Shown here in pieces: positions 7,987-16,902 of a stretch of DNA of 33,760 bases. The DNA is from Microbacterium sp. Lineage in GTDB: Bacteria; Actinomycetota; Actinomycetes; Actinomycetales; Microbacteriaceae. The position numbers and the translations under genes are program-made. The stretch's first letter is position 1, and each line of letters starts with the position of its first letter. Under the pieces are notes generated by a model. It had not been told where the DNA came from. It worked only from the letters and a program-made list of their open reading frames with translations, and did no database searches. The DNA is taken from contig JAQZBG010000039.1 of the NCBI GenBank assembly GCA_029239165.1, forward strand, positions 1 through 33,760. The letters are read 5' to 3'.

Positions 7987-8723
7987 GCCGAAGCCCCGGC
8001 GAGAGTGATCGCCTCGAGGACCTGTTCCGGAGTGGGCCGTCGCAGTTCTCGATGGATCGTCCCGTCGCGGAGCACGAGGACACGATCGGCGAGCGCGGCG
8101 GCCTCGAGATCATGGGTGACCATGACGACGGATCCGCCGTCACCGACCGACGCACGGAGCAGGCCGAGCACATCGGTGCCCGTGGCCGTGTCGAGCGACC
8201 CAGTCGGTTCATCCGCGAACACGATGTCCGGCCGCAGCGCGAGCACGCGGGCGATGGCGATCCGCTGCTGCTGGCCGCCCGAGAGCTGTCCGGGTCGATG
8301 CCCGCCGCGGTCGGTCAAGCCGACGTCCGCGAGCGCACGGTCCACGGCCACGCGCTGCACGCTCCGCCGTGCGAGCCGTGCGGGAAGCGCGATGTTCTCC
8401 CGTGCCGTCAGCGAAGGGATGAGATTGAAGGACTGGAAGACGAACCCGACATGTCGACGACGCAGGTCGGCGAGCGCACCGCGCCGAAGGGAAGAGAGCT
8501 CTCGACCTGCGAGGTGGACGCTCCCGGTGTCGTAGGGCTCGAGACCCGAGAGGCAGTAGAGCAGGGTCGATTTGCCGGAACCGCTCGGACCGACGATGCT
8601 CACCATCTCGCCGGGATGCACGTCGAGGGATATCCCGCGCAGGACGGAGACGCGCGGCTCCTTCCGACTGGTTCCGGGAAATGTCTTCTCGAGCTTCGCG
8701 GCGCGAATCAGTGGTTCGATCAC
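7983..8723 (-). CDS. ABC transporter ATP-binding protein (LolD/MacB-like)
   Basis: Walker A GPSGSGKSTLLYCLSG, signature LSGGQQQRIAIARVLA, Walker B IVFADEPTGSLD. Confidence 0.95.
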   Translation of the reverse strand: MIEPLIRAAKLEKTFPGTSRKEPRVSVLRGISLDVHPGEMVSIVGPSGSGKSTLLYCLSGLEPYDTGSVHLAGRELSSLRRGALADLRRRHVGFVFQSFNLIPSLTARENIALPARLARRSVQRVAVDRALADVGLTDRGGHRPGQLSGGQQQRIAIARVLALRPDIVFADEPTGSLDTATGTDVLGLLRASVGDGGSVVMVTHDLEAAALADRVLVLRDGTIHRELRRPTPEQVLEAITLAGASA

Positions 8724-8780
8724 CCCTCCATTCGAGCTCGTACCGGAAGGCTCGGCGAGAGACCGGAGTGGACAGTCGTG

Positions 8781-8796
8781 GTAGAGCTGGCTCTAC
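8781..8796. promoter_or_regulatory. 7-2-7 inverted repeat between divergent ABC operon and histidine kinase
   Basis: GTAGAGC-TG-GCTCTAC, perfect 7-bp arms. Confidence 0.5.
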
Positions 8797-8846
8797 TCTT
8801 CGCTCGATCGCCCGCTGCCCGGCTCCGCGATCCGTAGGGTTGAGGC

Positions 8847-10130
8847 ATGAGAGCGCCGACCGTGTGGCACGCGATGATGCGCGCACCCTGGCGGTTCCTG
8901 TTCGGCGCGTGGCCATGGCGCGCTCTCGGCTACCTGTCGGCGAGCGTCGCGATCGGTCTTCTGCTGCTGCCGATCACCATCCTGACGCTTCTGCTTCTGC
9001 CCCTCTGGGGCATCGCGATCGGCGCGCTCGAGCGGCGGCGTACTCGGCTCCTGGGCTTTCCTGCTCAGCCGTCCGGTCACGTCCCCCTCGGGCGCGACCA
9101 ACGTCATATCTGGCTGTCCGTGCGGATGAGCGAGGGGGCGACCTGGAGGGAGACGGTCGCGCTGCTGCTCGATCTGGTCGTCGGCTGGCTCGTGCTCGCC
9201 CTGCTGTTCTTCCAGGGGCTGCTGCTCGTGCTCCTCGTCTATGTCGCCGTGTCGGGGGTGCGTGGCCCCACGCAGCTCAACCTCTTCGGTGACGTCTGGA
9301 TCGTCGCGACTCCGCACACGTGGTTGCTGCTCGTCCCGATCGCCCTGCTCTCACTGTGCGTGTTCGCCTACGCCAACGCCGTGTTCGCCGCAGGGCAGGC
9401 CACACTGCTGCGTTCGCTCTGCGGTCCTCGACAGCGCGAGATGACTCGCAACGTGGAGCGCCTCGTGCAGTCGCGCGCTGCGCTGGTCGAAGCCTTCGAG
9501 GCGGAGCGGCGGCGCATCGAACGCGACCTGCACGATGGCGTCCAGCAGGAGCTCGTGACGCTCGCCGCACGCCTCGGCATGGTGAGTCTCGAACTCGACG
9601 ACCTCGACGCGACCGGTGCCGACACCGCCCCGGTCCGTGGCGCGCTCGACGTCGCCCAGGGACAGGCGGAGCACGCGATGGCGACGCTGCGGGACACCGT
9701 GCGCGGCATCCATCCTGCCGTTCTCACCGACCACGGACTCCGGGCGGCCCTGGACGAGTTGGCCGACCGGGCGCCGATCCCACTCCGGCTGGAGATCCCG
9801 GACCTCGGCAGGCTTCCGGTGCCGGTCGAGACGGCCGCCTACTATTTCGTGACGGAGGCGATCAGCAACGCGGCCAAGCACACCGTCGCGACCAGGCTGA
9901 CCGTGCGTGCCGGGGTGACGAACGCCGTCCTCGACGTGCTCGCCACCGACGACGGGCAGGGCGGAGCGGATGCGAGTGGGGGAACCGGGTTGAGAGGACT
10001 CACTGAACGCGCCGCCACCCTCGGTGGTCGGTTCACCATCGACAGCCCGGACGGCGGGCCGACGACGCTCCGCATGACGATGCCGCTGCACGCGGACTGG
10101 GCGGTGTCAGATGCGACTGCTGCTCGCTGA
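8847..10130 (+). CDS. Membrane sensor histidine kinase (HisKA_3 type)
   Basis: N-terminal TM segments; ERRRIERDLHDGVQQELVTLAARLGM H-box; YYFVTEAISNAAKH N-box; DDGQGGADASGGTGLRGLTERAATLGG G-boxes. Confidence 0.93.
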   Translation: MRAPTVWHAMMRAPWRFLFGAWPWRALGYLSASVAIGLLLLPITILTLLLLPLWGIAIGALERRRTRLLGFPAQPSGHVPLGRDQRHIWLSVRMSEGATWRETVALLLDLVVGWLVLALLFFQGLLLVLLVYVAVSGVRGPTQLNLFGDVWIVATPHTWLLLVPIALLSLCVFAYANAVFAAGQATLLRSLCGPRQREMTRNVERLVQSRAALVEAFEAERRRIERDLHDGVQQELVTLAARLGMVSLELDDLDATGADTAPVRGALDVAQGQAEHAMATLRDTVRGIHPAVLTDHGLRAALDELADRAPIPLRLEIPDLGRLPVPVETAAYYFVTEAISNAAKHTVATRLTVRAGVTNAVLDVLATDDGQGGADASGGTGLRGLTERAATLGGRFTIDSPDGGPTTLRMTMPLHADWAVSDATAAR

Positions 10131-10773
10131 AGACTCCGCGCTGCTCCGCGAGGCGCTGACGGCTCTGCTCGAACGGCTCGGCCACATCGTCGTCGCGACG
10201 GCGCAGTCGGCGCCCGAGCTGCGGGAGGCGTTCGAACGTCTCACCGCGGCCGGCGGCCCACCCGACCTCGTCGTGACCGACGTGCGCATGCCGCCGGACG
10301 ACACGGATGACGGACTCCGCGCAGCGCTCGACATCCGCGCCCTCCACCCGGCGCAACCCGTCATGGTGCTCTCCCAGTACATCGCGGACACGTACGCGCG
10401 AGAGCTGCTCACGCTTCCGGGTGGCGGCATCGGCTACTTGCTGAAGGATCGGGTGAGTCGTGTCCGCGACTTCGCGACCGCACTGGACACGGTCGCAGAG
10501 GGCGGCACCGTCATCGACCCGGACGTGGTCCAGCACCTTCTGAGCAGTTCGCGTCAGGGGCCGCTCGACGCGCTCACCGGGCGGGAGCGCGAGGTCCTCG
10601 GCCTGATGGCAGACGGACAGTCGAACGCCGACATCGCCGACTCGCTCACGCTCACGGATGCTGCGGTGAGCAAACACATCGGCAACATCTTCACGAAGCT
10701 CGGTCTCGGCCCCATCGAGGAGAACCGTCGCGTGAGAGCCGTCCTGACCTACCTCGACGCCGCGCGCTCCTGA
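10111..10773 (+). CDS. NarL/FixJ-family response regulator
   Basis: Receiver MRLLLAEDSALLREAL...DLVVTDVRMPP plus LuxR HTH LTGREREVLGLMADGQSNADIADSLTLTDAAVSKHIGNIFTKLGL; overlaps kinase gene end. Confidence 0.95.
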   Translation: MRLLLAEDSALLREALTALLERLGHIVVATAQSAPELREAFERLTAAGGPPDLVVTDVRMPPDDTDDGLRAALDIRALHPAQPVMVLSQYIADTYARELLTLPGGGIGYLLKDRVSRVRDFATALDTVAEGGTVIDPDVVQHLLSSSRQGPLDALTGREREVLGLMADGQSNADIADSLTLTDAAVSKHIGNIFTKLGLGPIEENRRVRAVLTYLDAARS

Positions 10774-11699
10774 ACCTGCAACAGCGCCACGAGCCACCGC
10801 AGTGCAGGGAGCGCCTGGGCCCGTTGGAATGCGCGGAGCCCGGGAAGCTCGGGTATCTCGGGTTGCGCCTGCGCGTGCCAGAGGTACGACGCGAAGCCCG
10901 AGATCACCGGCAGCATGTCGTGAGCAGGCGGAGCTCCGTGCTCTTCGAAGAGTGGCCATGCCTCTTCGCAGGAGGGGCCGCCGGATGCCTCGACGCTCGG
11001 CAGCAGACACGGGAGATCGATCCAGGGGGCACCGCGGCGGGCGTGCGGCCAGTCCAGCAGTCGGGCGCCCGCTTCGTCGATCAGGATGTTGTCGGCGCGG
11101 ACGTCATCATGCACGACGACGTCGCCGTCCACCGCGTCATGGACGCCTCCTTCGATGCGCAGCAGCTCCGGTATCCACTGCCGTGACGCATCCGGGAGTC
11201 CCGCGAGCAGATGCGCATCGTCGGCGATCTCGGCCCACCGCGAGAAGCCGTGCACCATGGTGTCTGCGGCGGTGGGCAGGGTCGCCGGCGCAGGAGTGGT
11301 GGAGAGCATCCGGAGGGTGTCCGCGACGGCGTGCAGGTCATCGGTCGTCCAAGGGCTTCCCGGGTGATGCCCGTCGATGGCCTCGAGCACGAGCGCGGCG
11401 CCGGCCGTCTCATCGATCTCGCCCATCACTCCGGGGGCGATCGTCGGCGGCAGCGTCGCCACCACCTGCATCTCCGCGCGAAGGAAGCGCAGGGAATCGA
11501 GGTGCCAGTCTCGCGCGCAGGCTTTCACGAAGGCCTTCCCCTTGGTGGTGGTGACGACACCCGCGTAGGACGCGCTGAATCCGCTCTGCGCGGGGTCATC
11601 GCGGACGAATCGTCCTCCGATCACGTCCACGATGCGCGCGCGGAGCACCAGGGGGAGTGCGGTCCACTCCGGTCGAAGCCGGTCTGCGCCTGCGTTCAT
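10749..11699 (-). CDS. Aminoglycoside phosphotransferase (APH)-family protein
   Basis: VVHDDVRADNILIDEAGARLLDWPHARRGAPWIDLPCLLPSVEASGG kinase-like catalytic loop (HDDxRxDN) and DWP region; start chosen at MNAGADRLRPEW. Confidence 0.82.
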   Translation of the reverse strand: MNAGADRLRPEWTALPLVLRARIVDVIGGRFVRDDPAQSGFSASYAGVVTTTKGKAFVKACARDWHLDSLRFLRAEMQVVATLPPTIAPGVMGEIDETAGAALVLEAIDGHHPGSPWTTDDLHAVADTLRMLSTTPAPATLPTAADTMVHGFSRWAEIADDAHLLAGLPDASRQWIPELLRIEGGVHDAVDGDVVVHDDVRADNILIDEAGARLLDWPHARRGAPWIDLPCLLPSVEASGGPSCEEAWPLFEEHGAPPAHDMLPVISGFASYLWHAQAQPEIPELPGLRAFQRAQALPALRWLVALLQVQERAASR

Positions 11700-11792
11700 C
11701 GTGACGTTCCCTTCGCTCGCAGCGTCGCGATATCCCCGGGGCACGGGTTCCTCGACGCTAGCAGCAGCCGGCGGCAGGGCCAACGGTCTCGG

Positions 11793-13187
11793 TCACTCGG
11801 GGCGTGGACCGGCGGCAACGAGGCTGCGGACCGCCTCGACCGTACGTTCGACATCCTCCGGAGTGGTCGCCCACGACGACATGGAGCACCGGAGCGCCGC
11901 ACGGCCATCCCACTCGGCACCCGTCATGGCGGCCGTCCCCTCCGTGAGGATGGCGGCCCCGAGGGCCCGCGTCGCTTCGTCGGACCCGAGCCGGAACATG
12001 ACCTGCGTGTAGTCGACGTCGTTGAGGACCTCCACCGTCGTCACAGATCCGAGGCCCGAGGCCATCGCGACGGCGTTCGCATGCAGACGGTCCATCAGCG
12101 CGGCGACACCCGCCCTGCCGAGACTGCGCAGCGCCGCCCAGGCGGGAACGCCGCGCGCGCGACGCGAGAGCTCGGGGGTGACATCCCACGGGTCGAGCCC
12201 TGAATAGATCAGGTAGTCGCCTCCGGTCCGGAACGCGGCGATGGAGTCCGCCGGATCCCGCACGATCGCCATGCCGCAGTCGTACGGCACGTTCAGCGTC
12301 TTGTGGGCGTCAGTCGCCCAGGAGTCGGCATCCGCCATCCCTGCGGTGAGGGGGCTGAGTGTGGGTGACGCCGCCGCCCACAGGCCGAACGCACCGTCGA
12401 TGTGAACCCAGGCGCCGTGCCGGTGTGCGATCGGGACGAGAGCGGCGAAGTCATCGAAGGCGCCGGTGTGCACCTCTCCCGCCTGCAGGCACACGATGAG
12501 GGGCCCCTCCCCGTCGGCGAGCGCTCGCTCGAGTGCCTCCGCACGCATTCTCCCTTGGGCGTCCGAGGCGACGACCGTCAATTCCGATCGCCCGATCCCG
12601 AGGAAGCGCGCTGCACGGTCGATGGAGCCGTGTCGGTCCGCGCCGACGACGAACCGGAGTGGGGGAGAACCACGGAATCCCTGCTCGGCGATGTCCCATC
12701 CCGCACGCGCCAGAACCGCGTGTCGCGCGGTGGCCAGGCAGGTGAAGTTGGCGAGTTGCCCACCCGTGACGAAGCCGACGCTGGCTGTCGCGGGGAGGCC
12801 GAAGAGGTCGAGCATCCACTGCCCGGCAACGCGCTCCATCGCCACGGTCGCGGGTGTGAGAGTGGAGGAGCCGGAGTTCTGGTCCCACGCCGAGACGAGC
12901 CAATCCGCAGCCAGGGCCGCCGGATGCGTGCCGCCGATGACGAAGCCGAAGAACCGGCCGCCGGGAATCGCGACGAGGCCGGGATCGGCGACGGTGGCCA
13001 TCTCCTCGACCACTGCCGCGGGGTCCATGCCGTGTTCCGGGAGCGGGCCGCCGAAGCCCGCGAGCATGTCGTCGAGCGATGCCCTCGGCCACACCGGCCG
13101 TTCGGCGACCGAGTCCAGGAAGCGGAGGGCGGCATGGTGCGCGGTCTCGAGTGCGCGGGTCCGGTCGTCGGGAGCCATCTCGTTCAT
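11793..13187 (-). CDS. PLP-dependent decarboxylase (DDC/aromatic-L-amino-acid decarboxylase family)
   Basis: [61 protein letters not shown] (PLP lysine [11 protein letters not shown]). Confidence 0.93.
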   Translation of the reverse strand: MNEMAPDDRTRALETAHHAALRFLDSVAERPVWPRASLDDMLAGFGGPLPEHGMDPAAVVEEMATVADPGLVAIPGGRFFGFVIGGTHPAALAADWLVSAWDQNSGSSTLTPATVAMERVAGQWMLDLFGLPATASVGFVTGGQLANFTCLATARHAVLARAGWDIAEQGFRGSPPLRFVVGADRHGSIDRAARFLGIGRSELTVVASDAQGRMRAEALERALADGEGPLIVCLQAGEVHTGAFDDFAALVPIAHRHGAWVHIDGAFGLWAAASPTLSPLTAGMADADSWATDAHKTLNVPYDCGMAIVRDPADSIAAFRTGGDYLIYSGLDPWDVTPELSRRARGVPAWAALRSLGRAGVAALMDRLHANAVAMASGLGSVTTVEVLNDVDYTQVMFRLGSDEATRALGAAILTEGTAAMTGAEWDGRAALRCSMSSWATTPEDVERTVEAVRSLVAAGPRPE

Positions 13188-13358
13188 GTCTCAGGACTAC
13201 ACCCGGGCGTCGTGCGGCACCAGAGGTCGCTCGAGCACATCGGCGCGCGAGGGATCGGATGCCGCTCCGCCGGGTTGCTGATCGGTCGACCCCGGCTATT
13301 CGATAGAATGGACGACGCCCTGGGCACGCTCCGGGGCGGATACGACGAGCGGAGACTT

Positions 13359-14099
13359 ATGTCCGGGCATTCCAAGTGGGCGACCACGAAGCACAAGAAG
13401 GCCATCATCGACTCCAGGCGCGCGAAGTACATCGAGGTCGCTGCGAAGCTCGGCGGACCCGACCTGGCGGGCAACCCGACGCTCTTCGACGCGGTTCAGA
13501 AGGCGAAGAAGACGTCCGTTCCCAAGGACAACATCGACCGCGCGGTGAAGCGCGGTGCGGGTATCGGCGGCGAGGCCGTCGAGTACCTCTCGATCATGTA
13601 CGAAGGTTATGGACCCAACGGTGTGGCGCTCATGATCGAGTGTCTGACCGACAACAAGAACCGTGCGGCCGCCGAGGTGCGCACGGCCCTCAGTCGCAAC
13701 GGTGGCACTCTCGCCGACCCCGGCAGCGTGGCCTACAACTTCAGCCGCAAGGGCGTCATCGTCGTCGGCTCCGAGGGAACGACCGAGGACGACGTCATGA
13801 TGGCGGCGCTCGAGGCGGGCGCTGAAGAGATCGAACCGCATGCCGAGGGCTTCGAGGTCATCACCGAGGCGACAGACCTGGTTTCGGTGCGCACCGCGCT
13901 GCAGGAGGCCGGGATCGACTACGAGTCCGCAGATGTCGAGTTCGTGCCCAACCTCAAGGTCGAGATCGACGCCGACACCGCGCGGAAGGTGTTCCGCCTG
14001 ATCGACGCTCTCGAAGACAGCGAAGACGTGCAGAACGTATTCACCAACTTCGACCTCTCGGCCGAGGTGCAGGCCGAACTCGAGAACGACGACGCGTAG
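13359..14099 (+). CDS. YebC/PmpR family transcriptional regulator
   Basis: [66 protein letters not shown] typical YebC N-terminus. Confidence 0.97.
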   Translation: MSGHSKWATTKHKKAIIDSRRAKYIEVAAKLGGPDLAGNPTLFDAVQKAKKTSVPKDNIDRAVKRGAGIGGEAVEYLSIMYEGYGPNGVALMIECLTDNKNRAAAEVRTALSRNGGTLADPGSVAYNFSRKGVIVVGSEGTTEDDVMMAALEAGAEEIEPHAEGFEVITEATDLVSVRTALQEAGIDYESADVEFVPNLKVEIDADTARKVFRLIDALEDSEDVQNVFTNFDLSAEVQAELENDDA

Positions 14100-14144
14100 G
14101 CGCGCCGGACGGCCGGTGTCTGTTCGGCCGCCTAGCCTGGGGGA

Positions 14145-14729
14145 GTGACCTCCTCCCTGCGCGTGCTCGGCATAGACCCCGGTCTCACACGCTGTGGTGT
14201 CGGGATCGTCGACGTCGACCGTTCGCGTCGCGGCACGCTGGTGCACGTCGGAGTGATCCGATCGGCGCCCGATGCCGAGATCGGCGACCGTCTCGCGATC
14301 GTGGCGGCCGGAATCCGTGAGGTGATCGCGCATCATCGGCCGGATGCGGTCGCCGTCGAGCGGGTGTTCGCTCAGCAGAACACCCACACGGTGATGGGAA
14401 CCGCGCAGGCCAGCGGGGTGGCGCTGCTGATCGCTGCCGAATCCGGCCTGCCCGCAGCAACCCACACACCGAGCGAGGTGAAGGCGGCCGTCACCGGCTA
14501 CGGCGCGGCCGACAAGCGGCAGGTGCAGACCATGATCGCGCGCATCCTGCGGCTGGATGCGCTGCCGCAGCCGGCCGATGCGGCGGACGCCCTGGCGATC
14601 GCGCTGTGCCATGCCTGGCGTCGCGGAGGGCCGGCGGCATCCGGGGTGAGTGCGATGACCCCCGCGCAACGGGCCTGGGCGGATGCCGAGAAGCGTGTCG
14701 CTCGAACATACGTCCGAACCACGCCCTAG
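14145..14729 (+). CDS. ruvC: Crossover junction endodeoxyribonuclease RuvC
   Basis: LRVLGIDPGLTRCGVGIVD, AVERVFAQQNTHTVMGTAQASGVAL, YGAADKRQVQTMI, DAADALAIALCHAW. Confidence 0.97.
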   Translation: MTSSLRVLGIDPGLTRCGVGIVDVDRSRRGTLVHVGVIRSAPDAEIGDRLAIVAAGIREVIAHHRPDAVAVERVFAQQNTHTVMGTAQASGVALLIAAESGLPAATHTPSEVKAAVTGYGAADKRQVQTMIARILRLDALPQPADAADALAIALCHAWRRGGPAASGVSAMTPAQRAWADAEKRVARTYVRTTP

Positions 14730-14738
14730 GCTGGGGGG

Positions 14739-15340
14739 ATGATCTCCTCACTGCACGGCGTCGTCCAGCATGCGACGTCCGATCAGGTCGTCATCGACGT
14801 GGGTGGTGTCGGATTCGCCGTCGCCGTCCCTGCCGAGTGGGGGAGAAGCTCCTCCTGCACACGAGCCTCATCGTTCGTGAGGACTCGCTCTCGCTGTTCG
14901 GGTTCGCCGATCGGGGCGAGCTGGAGATCTTCGGACTGCTGATCAGCGTCACGGGCGTCGGGCCGAAGTCGGCGCTGGGAGTCCTCTCGCACCTCACGGG
15001 GGATCAGATCGCCGAAGCTGTGACGGCCGAAGACGATGCGCCGTTCCGGCGGGTCTCGGGTATCGGGCCCAAGACAGCGAAGCTCATCGTGCTGCAGCTC
15101 GCCGGCAAGGTGCAGGCGTTCGCTGCGCCCTCGAAGCCCGCGGCGTCGGGCAGTACCGATGTCGTCACCCAGGTGGCCGCGGCACTGGTCGGACTCGGGT
15201 GGTCGGAGAAGGTCGCCGCCGAGGCGGCGGCGCAGACAGCAACCGAAGCCACGGAGGCGGAGCGGGCGACCGTCGCCCTGCTGCTGCGGCGCACTCTCGC
15301 GCTCCTCGGCCCTGCGCAGGGAGGCCAGGCGCGTGTCTGA
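14739..15340 (+). pseudogene. ruvA: RuvA with internal frameshift (5' part 14739 to about 14836; 3' part about 14837-15340 in another frame)
   Basis: MISSLHGVVQHATSDQVVIDVGGVGFAVAVPA in one frame; VGEKLLLHTSLIVREDSLSLFGFADRGELEIFGLLISVTGVGPKSALGVL in another. About 7-8 residues between them are missing compared with typical RuvA. Confidence 0.85.
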
Positions 15341-16358
15341 TCCCCTCGACGCGACGGAACCCTCCGACGAGACGGAGCTCGCGATCGAAGGCGCGCTGCG
15401 CCCGACGAGCCTCGGCGACTTCGTCGGACAGCAGAAGGTGCGCGGGCAGCTGCAGCTACTGCTCGAAGCGGCGCGCATCCAGAGCCGACCTGCCGACCAC
15501 ATTCTGCTCGCCGGCCCTCCGGGGCTCGGGAAGACGACGTTGGCGATGATCGTGGCGCACGAGAGCGAACGCCCTTTGCGCCTGTCGAGCGGCCCGGCGA
15601 TCCAGCACGCCGGCGACCTCGCTGCGCTGCTGTCGAGCCTGGTGCCGGGGGAGGTGCTCTTCATCGACGAGATCCATCGGATGGCACGCTCGGCGGAAGA
15701 GATGCTGTACCTCGCGATGGAGGACTATCGGATCGACATCATGGTCGGCAAGGGTGCGGGAGCGACGAGCATCCCGCTCGAGCTCTCGCCCTTCACGCTG
15801 GTCGGTGCCACGACTCGGTCCGGTCTGCTGCCGAACCCGTTGAGAGACCGGTTCGGGTTCACCGGACACCTCGAGTTCTACGACGAGTCCGAGCTCGAGC
15901 AGGTGATCGCCCGTTCCGCCGCCGTCCTCGGGGTCGACGTGCCGACCGATGCGCTCTCCGAGATCGCTCGCCGCTCGCGCGGCACACCCCGTATCGCGAA
16001 CCGTCTGCTGCGCAGAGTCCGCGACTACGCGCTCGTGCACGGCGACGGTGGGGCGACGATCCACGACGTCCGCGCGGCCCTCGAGCTCTACGACGTCGAC
16101 GCGATCGGCCTCGACCGGCTGGACCGCGCGGTGCTGGAGGCGCTGGTCCGCCGCTTCCGCGGGGGACCGGTCGGCCTGAACACGCTCGCCGTGGCGGTCG
16201 GCGAAGAGGGCGAGACCGTGGAGAGTGTGGTGGAGCCATACCTCGTGCGCATCGGCTTCCTCGGACGGACTCCGCGTGGTCGCGTCGCGATGCCGGAAGC
16301 GTACGCGCACCTGGGCGTCGCGCATCCGGACGGGATGCTTAAGTTGGATGACCTATAA
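15333..16358 (+). CDS. ruvB: Holliday junction branch migration helicase RuvB
   Basis: [78 protein letters not shown] start at 15333. Confidence 0.98.
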   Translation: MSDPLDATEPSDETELAIEGALRPTSLGDFVGQQKVRGQLQLLLEAARIQSRPADHILLAGPPGLGKTTLAMIVAHESERPLRLSSGPAIQHAGDLAALLSSLVPGEVLFIDEIHRMARSAEEMLYLAMEDYRIDIMVGKGAGATSIPLELSPFTLVGATTRSGLLPNPLRDRFGFTGHLEFYDESELEQVIARSAAVLGVDVPTDALSEIARRSRGTPRIANRLLRRVRDYALVHGDGGATIHDVRAALELYDVDAIGLDRLDRAVLEALVRRFRGGPVGLNTLAVAVGEEGETVESVVEPYLVRIGFLGRTPRGRVAMPEAYAHLGVAHPDGMLKLDDL

Positions 16359-16359
16359 T
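16354..16359 (+). promoter_or_regulatory. Consensus -10 hexamer TATAAT for yajC-secDF transcription
   Basis: Perfect TATAAT overlapping the ruvB stop codon, 71 nt upstream of yajC; no clear -35. Confidence 0.4.
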
Positions 16360-16430
16360 CACTGAAGACTTCCCGGTTACCTTCGCGCGCCCAAAGGCTG
16401 GAGCGTGCACCTGAGAAAGGCGCTTCCCCC

Positions 16431-16847
16431 ATGCCCATGGAATTCCTGCTCTTCGGCCTTCTCGCCGTCCTCCTCGTCTTCATGATCTTCAACACGCGCA
16501 AGCGCACGAAGCAGATGAAGGCCGAGCAGGAAGAGAAGGCGACCAAGACCGTTCCCGGCGCCAAGGTGCTCCTGCAGGGCGGGATCTACGGAACGATCGT
16601 CTCGTACGACCCCGAGGACCTCGACACGCCGGCATTGGTCGAGATCGCGCCCGGCACCATCATCGATGTCCACAGCCAGGCGATCCTCCGCGTCGTCGAG
16701 CCGAAGGACGCGGTCGTCGACGCCCCCGTCGATGTGATCGACGAGGCCCCCGTCGCCGATTCGCACGTCGACGAGACGGTCGCCCCGGCAGTCGAGACCC
16801 CCGAGGAGACGCGCGCTCGCCTCGAGCGCGACGCCGACGACAAGTAA
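16431..16847 (+). CDS. yajC: Preprotein translocase subunit YajC
   Basis: Single TM followed by FNTRKRTKQMKAEQEEKATKTVPGAKVLLQGGIYGTIVSYD. Confidence 0.94.
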   Translation: MPMEFLLFGLLAVLLVFMIFNTRKRTKQMKAEQEEKATKTVPGAKVLLQGGIYGTIVSYDPEDLDTPALVEIAPGTIIDVHSQAILRVVEPKDAVVDAPVDVIDEAPVADSHVDETVAPAVETPEETRARLERDADDK

Positions 16848-16902
16848 TTTCCGCGGCCGACGCGGCCCTCGGATCTCCGTCCTCCCAGAAAGCTGAACAC
16901 AC

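Noticed and set aside
5872-8535. 887-aa plus-strand ORF spanning antisense of the RT, retron RNA and ABC genes
   Set aside because: High-GC antisense frame; low-complexity Arg/Ser/Gly/His-rich translation with no recognisable domain, opposite clearly conserved genes.
14837-15340. Programmed ribosomal frameshift in ruvA
   Set aside because: Residues are missing at the junction, so a frameshift alone would not restore a normal RuvA; a deletion or sequence error is simpler.
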